A stretch of 64,000 nucleotides of DNA. It comes from Prochlorococcus sp. HOT208_60m_813B04 (GTDB lineage Bacteria > Cyanobacteriota > Cyanobacteriia > PCC-6307 > Cyanobiaceae). Positions 20,010 through 29,464 of this stretch are shown here, piece by piece. Location of the stretch: positions 1 through 64,000 of the forward strand of contig MWOU01000114.1 of NCBI GenBank assembly GCA_002025975.1, in the 5' to 3' direction. Made by a program: the position numbers and the translations under genes. The notes beneath the pieces are model-generated. The model saw only the letters and a list, made by a program, of their open reading frames with translations. It was not told the DNA's origin and did not search any database. Numbering within the stretch: position 1 is the stretch's first letter; every line of letters starts with the position of its first letter.

Positions 20010-20666
20010 ATGCCCAAGAGTAATACTTTAATTAAAATTTGTGGCCTAACGTCAGAGGAACAAGCTCTTCAAGTCGCAAAATTAGGAGCGAATGCTATCG
20101 GCATTATTTCAGTGGAAGAGTCTCCAAGATATATATCAGCTGAAATTAAGAAAAATATTTTTACAGCCTTAGAAAGGTTGTACCCAAAAATCGAAAGGGT
20201 ATCGGTTGTACAAAATTGTCCAATAGACTTAATTATTAAAAATTTCTTGGGAAACCCGAGTGAAACTATCATTCAATTACATGGAGATGAAGATATTGAT
20301 TATTGCAAAAAAATAAGGGAAAAAATTCCCAATATTGGCCTATGGAAGGCTTTCAGAATAAAAACGGAAAAGGATATAGATAAAATAAAACCTTTTGAGG
20401 ATTTTGTAGATGCGATACTACTTGATTCTTGGAATAAAGAAACTTATGGAGGTTCAGGGGAAAAAATAAACTCTATATATTTAAAGAATTTGCAATTTAG
20501 CAAACCATGGTGGTTGGCAGGTGGAATATCAATTGAATGGATTGATGAAATCCTAACTGACTTCAAGCCAGATGGATTAGACATTTCAAGTAGTATTGAA
20601 ATATCTCCAGGTTTAAAGGATATTAAAAAAACAGAAGATCTTTTTAAGTTTTTAAAAAGAAATTAG
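20010..20666 (+). CDS. trpF: Phosphoribosylanthranilate isomerase
   Basis: TrpF catalyses the Amadori rearrangement in tryptophan synthesis. The N-terminal IKICGLTSEEQA (catalytic cysteine), the central IQLHGDED, and the C-terminal PWWLAGGIS and PDGLDISSSIE (catalytic aspartate) are all visible in 218 residues. It stands alone, without other trp genes, as is common in cyanobacteria. Its stop overlaps the stop of folE on the opposite strand by four bases. Confidence 0.96.
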   Translation: MPKSNTLIKICGLTSEEQALQVAKLGANAIGIISVEESPRYISAEIKKNIFTALERLYPKIERVSVVQNCPIDLIIKNFLGNPSETIIQLHGDEDIDYCKKIREKIPNIGLWKAFRIKTEKDIDKIKPFEDFVDAILLDSWNKETYGGSGEKINSIYLKNLQFSKPWWLAGGISIEWIDEILTDFKPDGLDISSSIEISPGLKDIKKTEDLFKFLKRN

Positions 20667-21403
20667 TAATTATTAGTAGCTGACTGCTGTTTCACAAGCT
20701 CAAAAAATTCTTGTTTTAAACTTAAATCGTGTCTAAAATCACCTCTAACCACAGAATTAATCATACTTGTATTTGGTTCTTTGACTCCCCTCCACTTCAT
20801 ACAATAATGTTGGGCCTTTACAATAATGCCTAAACCTTTAGGTTCACAAAGTTTTTCAATTTCATCTGCAAGGATCATTACAGCTTCTTCCTGAATATGA
20901 GGTCTTGAAAAAACCCAATCAGCAACTCTCGCAAATTTTGAAAGTCCTATGACTTTATTTCCAGGTTTAATACCTATCCAACAATCTCCTAGAATTGGAA
21001 CTAAGTGATGTGAACATGCAGATCTGACCGAAATTGGACCTACTGTGTAAATTTCATCAAGATTCTTGTCATTAGGGAAACTTGTAACTTTAGGTTGTTC
21101 ATGATATCTGCCTTTAAAAACTTCATTTAAATACATTTTTGAAACTCTTTCAGCAGTTTCTTGCGTATTATGATCATTTTCAACATCTATTACGAGGGAC
21201 TTTAATAAGTCTTTAACTCTTGAAGCTACTTCTTTTTCTAAAATTTCTAATTCACCAGGATTTATAAAATCAGAAATATTATCGTTAGCACTAAATCTTG
21301 TCTCAGAATTCTTAATTCTGTCTCTTATAATTTCAGAAATTAGTTTATTAGTAATCTGGTCGTCAAAGTTTCTAATATTATCGTTGGGTAATGTAGAGGT
21401 CAT
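20663..21403 (-). CDS. folE: GTP cyclohydrolase I
   Basis: FolE converts GTP to dihydroneopterin triphosphate, the first step to tetrahydrofolate and pterins. Zinc and active-site segments ACSHHLVPILGDCWIGI and QHYCMKWRGV are intact in 246 residues. The first 60 residues are poorly conserved. A PCD of pterin recycling is encoded at 62381 in this window, and a degenerate PCD relative at 3048. About 150 bases separate folE from the SDR gene upstream, so it probably has its own promoter. Confidence 0.96.
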   Translation of the reverse strand: MTSTLPNDNIRNFDDQITNKLISEIIRDRIKNSETRFSANDNISDFINPGELEILEKEVASRVKDLLKSLVIDVENDHNTQETAERVSKMYLNEVFKGRYHEQPKVTSFPNDKNLDEIYTVGPISVRSACSHHLVPILGDCWIGIKPGNKVIGLSKFARVADWVFSRPHIQEEAVMILADEIEKLCEPKGLGIIVKAQHYCMKWRGVKEPNTSMINSVVRGDFRHDLSLKQEFFELVKQQSATNNY

Positions 21404-21556
21404 AAAATTCTTAACAGAAAATGTTATGCAACTTAATTTACTGTATCTTCAAAAAGCTTAATTGCTCATATACTATATCACATTCTTTTGTTCAATCGGG
21501 TTCAAATAGCACTAAAAAAAATCACTGTTTTAAGATTAGGCAGATAAACAAAATGT

Positions 21557-22306
21557 TTAAAAGGCTCCACCAGAAGGCATCAAAGTCAAGTCTTCAATCA
21601 ATTGTGATTCAGGTTTTTGAGCCATGTAGAGAATAGTTTCTGATACCTCGTTTGAGGAGAGCATAAAAGTTCTATCAAAATCAGAATTAATTGATTCGGA
21701 GTCCCAAAGAGGAGTATTTACTGAACCCAGAGTTATTGTGCACGCTCTTACTGAATTAGATCTCTCCTCCTCTCTCAAGCATTTAGTAAACATAGCTAGT
21801 GCAGATTTTGAAACACAATAAGCTCCCCATTGGGGGAATGCATTATAAGAGGCATGACTACTAACATTGATAACTAAACCACCATTTTTTCTCATTTGAG
21901 GAATTATTAAACTACAAATTTGAAAAACGCTCGTAAGGTTTATTTGGATAGTTTGTTCCCATTGAGCTAATTCCATTTCAACTAAAGGGCCATTAAATGC
22001 GCAACCGGCATTATTTATCAATACTGAAGGGCACCCATACTTCTCAATTGCCTCTCTAACACAATGCTCTATTTCTAGAGGATTAGAAAGATCACATTTT
22101 ACTAGGTTAATTTTTGATTTAGTGGTCAACAGTTCGCTCTTTAGTTTCTCCATTAAATCCATATTCCTGGAGAGCAAAATCAAGTCCCAGCCAGCATTGG
22201 CAAAAGTAATTGCGGTAGATCTACCAATCCCTTTCGTAGCACCCGTTATAAAAGCTAGTTTCAAGTTATTCAGTTTTTTAGGGGATTTCACTATAAATCT
22301 CTTCAA
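21557..22306 (-). CDS. Short-chain dehydrogenase/reductase
   Basis: This is a classical SDR of about 249 residues. It has the NAD(P) motif TGATKGIG, the NNAG segment ([12 protein letters not shown]), and catalytic Ser with YCVSKSA. The substrate is unknown. The TTG start in the track overlaps accA by 29 bases; a GTG at 22291 or a TTG at 22264 would reduce or remove the overlap and still keep the Rossmann motif. Its place after aar and accA suggests fatty acid or aldehyde chemistry, but that is inference. Confidence 0.88.
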   Translation of the reverse strand: MKRFIVKSPKKLNNLKLAFITGATKGIGRSTAITFANAGWDLILLSRNMDLMEKLKSELLTTKSKINLVKCDLSNPLEIEHCVREAIEKYGCPSVLINNAGCAFNGPLVEMELAQWEQTIQINLTSVFQICSLIIPQMRKNGGLVINVSSHASYNAFPQWGAYCVSKSALAMFTKCLREEERSNSVRACTITLGSVNTPLWDSESINSDFDRTFMLSSNEVSETILYMAQKPESQLIEDLTLMPSGGAF

Positions 22307-23273
22307 TATTATTTGATTCGATAAATTTACCTAAAACCCTAAACTTTTTGTATCTTTCCTCAATTAATTCGTCTTCAGGCATTTGCAGTAAAGCATTAAG
22401 GTGTTTCTCAATAGCCTCTTTTAGTGTGTTACCAGCATCTAAAGGGGCCCAATTATTCCCACCAGAAGGTTCTGGTAATACCTCATCTATTATACCTAAT
22501 TTAAGTAAATCTTTACCTGTGATTTTAAGAGCTGATGCAGCTTCTGGTGCTTTCGCAGCATCTCTCCACAAAATTGATGCACATGCTTCCGGACTAGCAA
22601 CTGTGTAAACACTATGTTCAAACATTAGTAACCTATCGGCAACACCTATTCCAAGTGCTCCTCCAGAACCTCCCTCTCCAATGACAGTAGCCACAATTGG
22701 AACTTTCAATCCAAACATCTCTCGAAGGTTTCTTGCAATCGCTTCACCTTGACCTTGTTCTTCAGCCTTTAAACCAGCATAAGCTCCAGGAGTATCAATA
22801 AATGTAAGAATTGGCAAAGAAAACCTATTTGCATGCTGCATTAATCTAAGAGCTTTTCTGTAACCTCCTGGTTTTGCCATCCCAAAGTTTCTTACTACAT
22901 TTTCTTTTGTGTCCCTTCCTTTCTGATGCCCTAACATCAACACTGGTCTATTATTTATAGAACCTATCCCCCCAATTAGTGCCATATCATCGCCACCATT
23001 TCTGTCTCCATGTAATTCGATCCAGTCATCACAAAACATTTGAACAAAATCCAAAGTACTAGGTCTTTGAGGATGTCTAGCTACCTGAATCTTTTGAGCA
23101 GGGGTGAGAGATTTAAATATTTCTTCTCTTCTTCTAGTAGCCAAGGTTTCAAGCTGAAGAAGCTGTTGACTAACATCTACTTCTGAATCTCGAGCTAATT
23201 CTTTAATTTGTTCTATCTGCTTCTCAAGTTCAACAAGAGGCTTTTCAAAATCAAGAAGGTAACGTTTAGCCAT
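22278..23273 (-). CDS. accA: Acetyl-CoA carboxylase carboxyltransferase subunit alpha
   Basis: AccA with AccD transfers the carboxyl group from biotin to acetyl-CoA, forming malonyl-CoA for fatty acids. The N-terminal [21 protein letters not shown], the [10 protein letters not shown]-type WIELHGDR segment and [23 protein letters not shown] are typical of the 331-residue protein. It starts three bases after aar stops, so synthesis of malonyl-CoA is transcriptionally tied to the alkane branch. Confidence 0.97.
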   Translation of the reverse strand: MAKRYLLDFEKPLVELEKQIEQIKELARDSEVDVSQQLLQLETLATRRREEIFKSLTPAQKIQVARHPQRPSTLDFVQMFCDDWIELHGDRNGGDDMALIGGIGSINNRPVLMLGHQKGRDTKENVVRNFGMAKPGGYRKALRLMQHANRFSLPILTFIDTPGAYAGLKAEEQGQGEAIARNLREMFGLKVPIVATVIGEGGSGGALGIGVADRLLMFEHSVYTVASPEACASILWRDAAKAPEAASALKITGKDLLKLGIIDEVLPEPSGGNNWAPLDAGNTLKEAIEKHLNALLQMPEDELIEERYKKFRVLGKFIESNNIEEIYSEIP

Positions 23274-23276
23274 AAT

Positions 23277-24317
23277 TTAAACAGTTAGTACTTTAGGCTG
23301 CTTATCAAGTCCTATCGCAGAAAAACCATGCTTTAAAGATGCTGCTCCAATAAATTCCATCTTTTCAAGGGAAATGTTATTTCTTCCCCAACTAAAGTTT
23401 GTATGGCACTTTTCAAATTCTAAAATCATAGCTTCTGCAAAGCAAGCAAACATCTCTCGCTGAGGGTTTTGCATTTCCGCAAGTTCCATCATATTCCAGC
23501 CAATATCATTGAAAAACTCTACTATCCCCCCTTTTAAAACATGAATATTCTCACCCTGAAATTTCTCATCAAGATTTTTGGGGTATCCGCCATCAATCAT
23601 TAAACATGGTTTTTTTAAGTTATCTGTATCAATTTCAATAGTTTTAGGCATACTTGCAACCCATACAACAATATCCGCCTGAGGCAGTGCCTCATTTAAG
23701 CTTGTTACTGTGCCACCATCTAATTCTTTTTGTAACATCGCTAGTGGTTCTTGTTGTCTTGCTACCATAAGAAGTTCTGAAATCCCAGTTTTATTGATAA
23801 GCCATCTACAAACAGCACTACCAATATCACCTGTAGCTCCAATTACAGCAACAGTTGCTTTTTTAAGGTCTATCCCAATGCGAGGCGCATTTATTTCTAG
23901 TTGCTTACAAATAACCCAGGCGGTATGAGTATTGCCAGTAGTAAACCTTTCCCACTCTAATGAAGTATTTCTAATTTGTTTATGCTGTAGAAGATTAAAA
24001 TTCTCAAAAATAATAGAAGTAAATCCTCCTAAAGCTGTAATGTTAATCCCTTTTTTTTGAGCTAGTTCCATAGCATTTAGTACTTTTCTTCTAGCCGTTT
24101 TAAACCTTGAAAGCATTTCAGGAACAAAGCACGAATCTATGTAAGAACCTTCAATAGATATTCCGGTAGCACTTTTAACTTCTACATTTTCAACAAGCTG
24201 AGGAGGAGCAGTACACCAAACATCCAAGTCCCCATCAGCAATATGATCAAAGCCTAGCATCGAAGCTTTTCTTTTTGCATCTTCAAAACTGGTTGAGTGG
24301 CCTATTAACCCAAACAT
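23277..24317 (-). CDS. aar: Long-chain acyl-[acyl-carrier-protein] reductase
   Basis: AAR reduces fatty acyl-ACP to the aldehyde, using NADPH, for cyanobacterial alkane synthesis. The N-terminus [32 protein letters not shown], the catalytic-cysteine region [12 protein letters not shown] and the nucleotide motif [18 protein letters not shown] fit the 346-residue enzyme. It lies 107 bases downstream of ado, its usual partner, and immediately before accA. Confidence 0.97.
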   Translation of the reverse strand: MFGLIGHSTSFEDAKRKASMLGFDHIADGDLDVWCTAPPQLVENVEVKSATGISIEGSYIDSCFVPEMLSRFKTARRKVLNAMELAQKKGINITALGGFTSIIFENFNLLQHKQIRNTSLEWERFTTGNTHTAWVICKQLEINAPRIGIDLKKATVAVIGATGDIGSAVCRWLINKTGISELLMVARQQEPLAMLQKELDGGTVTSLNEALPQADIVVWVASMPKTIEIDTDNLKKPCLMIDGGYPKNLDEKFQGENIHVLKGGIVEFFNDIGWNMMELAEMQNPQREMFACFAEAMILEFEKCHTNFSWGRNNISLEKMEFIGAASLKHGFSAIGLDKQPKVLTV

Positions 24318-24424
24318 TTAAAATTTATAAATGGTTGATATACGATGTTATGAACAATAGCACAGAGGTAACTACTTAAATAGGATTGATTAATTATTAA
24401 AATTCTTAATTATTAGAAATGTAA

Positions 24425-25180
24425 TTAGACGATGGCTGCCATAGCCATTCTCGCAATTTCTCTATTATCTAGACCTATTTCCATCAATGTATCTTGATAA
24501 GCAATCATAAATTCTTCCATTAATTCTTCTCTGTCCATAGCTAAAACTGATGCGTCATCTGCCACTTCATCTAACATCTTTTTGATTAATGGGAGATTAA
24601 CCTTGTTAGCTTCCATTAATTCCTCTTTACAAGTAGATAAATTCTCTTTAAGCCACTCTTGACCATAATTTAAATGAAGATATTCATCTTTAACCACTCC
24701 CTCTGTAATTTTTTTTGCAAAAGGATCAGCAACTCTTATGTAGACGTTGTAAGCAGAAATTGCAAATGCTTCAATTAGAATTGCTTGTATTAATAGACAT
24801 GTTGTTAAATTTCCTTTTTTAAGAGCCACTTGAAAATTACCATGTAATTTAGAAAAGAATTTTTTAGCAAATTCCATATCAGCTACTACACCTAAATTTC
24901 TCCCACATGCGGTAAAGCCTTTTTTATGCTTTATTTCCATTCTCGCCAATTTAGTTAACTCCTCTAACTCATTTGGAATTAAAGTTGCTATTGATATGTA
25001 ATTATCATGAGCCTCTTGCTCTCCCTCTATGACAATTGCATTTATTCTGCTGTATGCATCCTTATAAGAATCTGTAGTGAAATCGGGCAAATCCAAAGAA
25101 ATCTGATTAGTCGATTCTTCAATAGTTTTTTTATTTGATTCTAGAGTTTGCATGTCAGTAATCTTTAGCTCATTATGCAT
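24425..25180 (-). CDS. ado: Aldehyde-deformylating oxygenase
   Basis: ADO is a ferritin-like di-iron enzyme converting fatty aldehydes to alkanes plus formate. Metal ligands are visible as E54, E82 and H85 (MEIKH), E137 (LIEAFA), and E166 and H169 (DEYLH); the pattern matches known ADO enzymes. The track start MHNELKITDM is kept, but the internal ATG at 25153 (MQTLESNKK) is an equally plausible start. The products are mainly pentadecane/heptadecane in this genus, from established knowledge. Confidence 0.97.
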   Translation of the reverse strand: MHNELKITDMQTLESNKKTIEESTNQISLDLPDFTTDSYKDAYSRINAIVIEGEQEAHDNYISIATLIPNELEELTKLARMEIKHKKGFTACGRNLGVVADMEFAKKFFSKLHGNFQVALKKGNLTTCLLIQAILIEAFAISAYNVYIRVADPFAKKITEGVVKDEYLHLNYGQEWLKENLSTCKEELMEANKVNLPLIKKMLDEVADDASVLAMDREELMEEFMIAYQDTLMEIGLDNREIARMAMAAIV

Positions 25181-25264
25181 GAATATTACACGATTATAGA
25201 GAGTTTATTTAAATATGATGAAAATAGTTTCAATTGTTAAGTCACATTTTTTACTTAAACTTAT

Positions 25265-26059
25265 TTAAGAATTGTTTGGCCAATCCGATTGCATCAGGTT
25301 CATAATCAATTTGAACCAATGATTAATCAATAATTCCTTTAAATTTTTCCCTAAAGACACATTTGCTCCTCTACTATCTCCAATAACACCTGATTTACTG
25401 AAGTCGTCAGTAAGCCAAGCAATAGGCGCATTGCCTTCTAGACTCCAACCTTCAGGGATCTCTACTTTATTTCCCTCATTTGGGCGTTCATCTCCTACCA
25501 ATTCTGGTTTCAAAGCAAGCATCAAACTTGTTTCAGCTAAAGAAGCATGAAGTCCATCTTCAATCTCAGTTTTTGTTAACAATTCACTCAATCCATTCAC
25601 ACCACTCCATAAAAAACAAGGGAAAACTGCCATCTCTGGTGCGACACTTCTTAGCTCTCTTGCAGCTGTATTTAATAGTGAAATTTGACCTCCATGTCCA
25701 TTAATTAATATCAATCTTTTAAAACCCATTGCAGATAATTGACCTCCGACTTCCTTTATCATTGAGGTTATTAAATTTGAGGAAAGTGAAATTGTCCCTG
25801 CAAAACCCTTATGTTCTGGAGAAAAACCAATATATTGAGTTGGAAGTTTTTTTAATGGAATATCGGCAGAGAATAATTTAAAAACTTCGCTAATAATTTC
25901 ATCAACAAAAATACTGTCTGTAGCAAGAGGCAAATGCGGCCCATGTTGCTCAACAGCACCGAATGGCCAAATCACTGTTGATCTTTTGTTTTTTGCAACA
26001 CACTCGATTTCTTGCCAATTTAAATATTCAAATTTATTAGGTATTGGTTTAAAGTTCAT
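25265..26059 (-). CDS. Creatininase family amidohydrolase
   Basis: This 264-residue protein belongs to the creatininase/FAPy-deformylase-like metal hydrolase family. Metal-binding segments are WPFGAVEQHGPHLPLATD, LILINGHGGQ and a glutamate in DGLHASLAETSLML. The substrate in cyanobacteria is unknown; creatinine is unlikely. It sits 85 bases upstream of ado on the same strand, but a functional link to alkane synthesis has not been shown. Confidence 0.85.
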   Translation of the reverse strand: MNFKPIPNKFEYLNWQEIECVAKNKRSTVIWPFGAVEQHGPHLPLATDSIFVDEIISEVFKLFSADIPLKKLPTQYIGFSPEHKGFAGTISLSSNLITSMIKEVGGQLSAMGFKRLILINGHGGQISLLNTAARELRSVAPEMAVFPCFLWSGVNGLSELLTKTEIEDGLHASLAETSLMLALKPELVGDERPNEGNKVEIPEGWSLEGNAPIAWLTDDFSKSGVIGDSRGANVSLGKNLKELLINHWFKLIMNLMQSDWPNNS

Positions 26060-26125
26060 TAATTTTAATTTTGAGTAATAACATTTAGAGTATGTTAATA
26101 ATTAATTATTCTTATTTTACCTACG

Positions 26126-27331
26126 ATGGGAGTCAGAAATAAAAATGCCCAAGATAATATCCAACCAAAGGGCAATAAAAAACCTCTTCAGGTACTTCAC
26201 ATAAGCAAGAAAGATACTCAAAAAATAGAGAATGAGCAAACCAATTCGCAAGAAGAAATAAAAAAAGAAGATATCGCAATCAAACCTCAAATCATTAATA
26301 ATGACTCAGTAAAAAAAATTGAGGACAATAATGAAAACACTAAGGATTTTGATATTTCCCAACAAAATTTAACTCAACAAGATTTAAATAGGCCCTTTAA
26401 TTTTTCTGAGCAAAACACAGATTTTCAATTAGAAAGAACAGTTGATGAATTCGATTTTGATGAAAGTGCTTTTTTGGAGGCTTTAAATGCAAATGAGCCA
26501 ATTGGGGCTACAGGAGAAGTAATTTCAGGTAAGGTTATAGCAATCGAAAGTGATGGACTATATGTTGACATTGGAGGAAAAGCACCAGGATATATGCCCA
26601 AAAAAGAATGTTGTTTGGGTGTCATTACTAACTTTAAAGAAAAGTTTTCTATAGGCCTTGAAATGGAAGTTTTGGTTATCAAAGAACAAAATGCTGATGG
26701 GATGGTAACAGTGAGCGCTCGGGCATTAATTCTCAGGCAAAGTTGGGAGAAAGTATCAAGTTCTGCAAAAAATGGAGAATTAATTAACGTTTTAATTAAT
26801 GGATTTAACAGAGGTGGGCTTACGTGTGATGTGGATGGATTAAGAGGATTCATCCCAAGATCCCAACTTGAAGATGGTCAAGATTATCAATCTTTTGTTG
26901 GCAAAACTCTAAAAGTAGCGTTTCTTGAGGTGAATCCAGAATCCAGAAAATTAGTTCTCTCTGAAAAAAAAGCATTATTAGTCTCTAAACTTACAAGTTT
27001 AGAATTAGGTCAATTAATTGAAGGAGAAGTTTTAGCAGTAAAACCATATGGCTTCTTTATAGATTTAGGTGGAGCTAGTGGACTTCTTCATCAATCCTCG
27101 CTAACAAATGGAGCGATTCGTTCTTTAAGAGAAGTTTTTAAAGAAGGGGAAATGATAAAAGCTTTAATATCTGAAATAGACCTCGAAAAAGGTCGTATTG
27201 GTCTCAATACAGCACTCTTAGAAAACTCTGCTGGAGAATTAATTATTGATAAGCAAAAAGTTATGCTAGAGGCCACAGAGAGAGCACTAAAAACTAAAGC
27301 ACTCTTCGATAAACAAGAACAAGATAAATGA
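26126..27331 (+). CDS. S1-domain RNA-binding protein (ribosomal protein S1 paralogue)
   Basis: This 401-residue protein has a long, Asn/Gln/Lys-rich disordered N-terminus (about 130 residues), then three S1 repeats. Their starts are near SGKVIAIESDGLYVDIGGKAPG, LINVLINGFNRGGLTCDVDG and IEGEVLAVKPYGFFIDLGG. It resembles the second S1-like gene of cyanobacteria (rps1b/nbp1 type) rather than standard RpsA, which lacks the long tail. It overlaps the tab2-like gene by four bases, suggesting a joint role in translation or mRNA binding. Confidence 0.85.
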   Translation: MGVRNKNAQDNIQPKGNKKPLQVLHISKKDTQKIENEQTNSQEEIKKEDIAIKPQIINNDSVKKIEDNNENTKDFDISQQNLTQQDLNRPFNFSEQNTDFQLERTVDEFDFDESAFLEALNANEPIGATGEVISGKVIAIESDGLYVDIGGKAPGYMPKKECCLGVITNFKEKFSIGLEMEVLVIKEQNADGMVTVSARALILRQSWEKVSSSAKNGELINVLINGFNRGGLTCDVDGLRGFIPRSQLEDGQDYQSFVGKTLKVAFLEVNPESRKLVLSEKKALLVSKLTSLELGQLIEGEVLAVKPYGFFIDLGGASGLLHQSSLTNGAIRSLREVFKEGEMIKALISEIDLEKGRIGLNTALLENSAGELIIDKQKVMLEATERALKTKALFDKQEQDK

Positions 27332-28233
27332 ACACTAATAAAAAAATGGAGTCAAGTCTTAAATTAAAAATTTCAGATTGGGAATTAGACTTTTACTCAA
27401 GACCAATTATTGAATCAAATGGAAAAAAAAGGTGGGAATTAATTATTTGCTCTACAAGAAGTTATGAGACAAAAGATGTTTTTCATTGGAATAAAAAGTG
27501 CCCTGCTAATGAAGTTAATTCAGTTTGGCTTACAAAGGCACTCAATCAAGCGATAAGTGAAGCAAAAAAACAAGGGTGGGAGAAACCTTCTATAGTTCGA
27601 TTCTGGAGGCCGTCAATGAAATCGATCATTCAGAAATCTCTGGAGGCCGTAAGTATTGAGGCTATCGTAAGTAGAAGAACTTACAATTTATTAGATAGAA
27701 TCGAATTTCTTGAGAAAGAGATTTATCCAAAGGAAAAAGGTTATGTAAGAGGTGTATTAGCTCCCACTTTTACTTCTAAAATTGAAAACCCTCCTACACC
27801 TCTACCAGATGCAGTAAGGGGTGATGCTTTAACTATCTCTGAGATATCAATTGGTGAATTAAAATCAGCAGAAAATTGGCCTATGGAATTTGGAGATGTT
27901 TTCCCAATTCAGCAAGATTTAGATGATAACAACTTAGTTCCAGGATTAAGACTTTTTAGCAAAGATAGATCTTTGGCACTTTCTGCATGGTTTAGTTGTT
28001 TAGAACCTATTAAATTAGTAGTAAATAAGAACCAACTAATACTTGAAGCTTCAGAAGATGATAAGTGGTTGGTAACTGATTTACCAGAAAAAAATGCAAA
28101 CATTTTGAATACAAAGTTTTTAGAGAATAAAAAAAATTCTTTTGGTTATCAATTTATTTCCATACAGTCAACGCCATATATCGAAAAATTTGCAGGATTC
28201 TGGATCTTAAGAGATATTGAATTAATATCATAA
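27328..28233 (+). CDS. Tab2/Atab2-like RNA-binding protein
   Basis: This 301-residue product matches the Tab2 family (DUF1092). The N-terminal SDWELDFYSRPIIESNGKKRWELIIC and the central IVRFWRPSMKSIIQKSLE are characteristic. In algae and plants Tab2/Atab2 activates psaB or other photosystem translation; a similar role is likely in cyanobacteria. It overlaps the S1-domain gene by ATGA, and psaM elsewhere in the window is another photosystem I gene. Confidence 0.9.
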   Translation: MNTNKKMESSLKLKISDWELDFYSRPIIESNGKKRWELIICSTRSYETKDVFHWNKKCPANEVNSVWLTKALNQAISEAKKQGWEKPSIVRFWRPSMKSIIQKSLEAVSIEAIVSRRTYNLLDRIEFLEKEIYPKEKGYVRGVLAPTFTSKIENPPTPLPDAVRGDALTISEISIGELKSAENWPMEFGDVFPIQQDLDDNNLVPGLRLFSKDRSLALSAWFSCLEPIKLVVNKNQLILEASEDDKWLVTDLPEKNANILNTKFLENKKNSFGYQFISIQSTPYIEKFAGFWILRDIELIS

Positions 28234-28255
28234 ATTCAGTTTAGGAGCAGGAACT

Positions 28256-29038
28256 ATTCCTTACAAAGAAATATATTTCTCAAAAAATAAAATTTGTATT
28301 CAAAACAAAGAATTTGAGTATTATTCATCACCTATTCTTAGTCAAAATAATTTCCAACATGCCTACTTCACAAACTCTTGCTCTGAGAAATTTCTTCAAT
28401 TATTAGGGAATCATTTTAATGAACATTCCATAAATTGTATTTCCAATCAAATTCACAGTAATGTGATAGTGTTTGGATCTAATTTGCAAAACGGAACTAA
28501 GACTGATGCAGATGGTTTTGTTAGCGATAAATGCAGTCAAAACTTATGGGTTTATACAGCTGATTGTATGCCAATATTTTTTGCAGATAAAAGGACAAGA
28601 AATGTAGCAAGCTTGCATTGTGGAAGAAAAGGTTTAGAAAAAAAAATAATAAAAAATCTGGTAAAAATTTTCGATACTTTTGGGACATCTAGAGATGACT
28701 TACTTGTTGCAATAGGACCAGCAATTTCTAAGGAACATTATTTAGTTGATAAATTGACACTCAAAGAATTTTATAGAAAGGCCGAAAACGAAAACGTAAC
28801 TGTCAAATTGAATAAAATTAAAAAACATCTTTGTTTTAGTGATTCAAATCACTTCAGAGAGCAAAACTTAAATCAACTTGATCTAAAAAAATCTGCCTAT
28901 AGACAACTTTTAAATGAGAACATCCTTCATACAAATATAGATATCTCAAATTTATGCACATACAAATTCAATAATGAATTTTATTCCTGGAGAAGGAGTA
29001 AAACACTCTCGAGACAATGGAATCTTATTTGCTCATAA
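28256..29038 (+). CDS. pgeF: YfiH/PgeF (laccase-domain) protein, apparent AUU start
   Basis: The ORF track begins at a GTG at 28463, but the same frame is open back to 28226 and encodes family sequence there, including QIHSNVIVF with the first conserved metal-binding histidine. Later ligands are in TADCMPIFF and LHCGRKGL. No ATG, GTG or TTG exists in frame upstream. An AGGAG lies eight bases before an ATT at 28256, giving 260 residues, the normal family length. Family members act as purine nucleoside phosphorylase/peptidoglycan-editing factors. The start is my inference. Confidence 0.75.
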   Translation: MPYKEIYFSKNKICIQNKEFEYYSSPILSQNNFQHAYFTNSCSEKFLQLLGNHFNEHSINCISNQIHSNVIVFGSNLQNGTKTDADGFVSDKCSQNLWVYTADCMPIFFADKRTRNVASLHCGRKGLEKKIIKNLVKIFDTFGTSRDDLLVAIGPAISKEHYLVDKLTLKEFYRKAENENVTVKLNKIKKHLCFSDSNHFREQNLNQLDLKKSAYRQLLNENILHTNIDISNLCTYKFNNEFYSWRRSKTLSRQWNLICS

Positions 29039-29044
29039 AGATAA

Positions 29045-29395
29045 TTAACTTGGACAAACTTCACTACTTAATTTTTTAGCGACCAATAATTCCGTCATCT
29101 CCTTAGTACCTTTAATATTAAAAACTTTGGCTAACAAAACATCCTCTTTGAAACCAAAAGGCTTTATTTTCACTTTGCTCCCCCTTGGGAATTCACTCTT
29201 GAGTAGATTAGTTGCTTCAATTTCATTATTTTCATTTACATCTACACAAAATAATCCAATAGTTAAATTTCTATTTTGATCCCCCACCAAAATAATATTT
29301 GAACTTTTAATTTGAAGAATTTCTGCCGAGTTTACTATTACAGGATTAAGAACAATCAAGTTGATTATAATTAAAATTTTTGATAATTTTTTCAA
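29045..29395 (-). CDS. Secreted small protein, possibly SNase-like
   Basis: This 116-residue product has an N-terminal signal peptide (MKKLSKILIIINLIVLNPVIVNSA) with a likely cut after the final Ala. The rest, about 90 residues, vaguely follows the staphylococcal-nuclease OB fold: a beta-rich start, then LLKSEFPRGSKVKIKPFGF and a final helix MTELLVAKKLS. No catalytic Arg/Glu set is evident, so it may be inactive or unrelated. The start codon is TTG. It converges with the pgeF gene. Confidence 0.6.
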   Translation of the reverse strand: MKKLSKILIIINLIVLNPVIVNSAEILQIKSSNIILVGDQNRNLTIGLFCVDVNENNEIEATNLLKSEFPRGSKVKIKPFGFKEDVLLAKVFNIKGTKEMTELLVAKKLSSEVCPS

Positions 29396-29464
29396 TTCAG
29401 AAATATCTAATTTTTTAAATAATATTAAAGTGTATTTTTTTAAAATGACAAATTTTAAAAAAAA

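Noticed and set aside
21486-21500. tRNA-like GGTTCAAAT near 21490
   Set aside because: No acceptor or anticodon stems pair around it.
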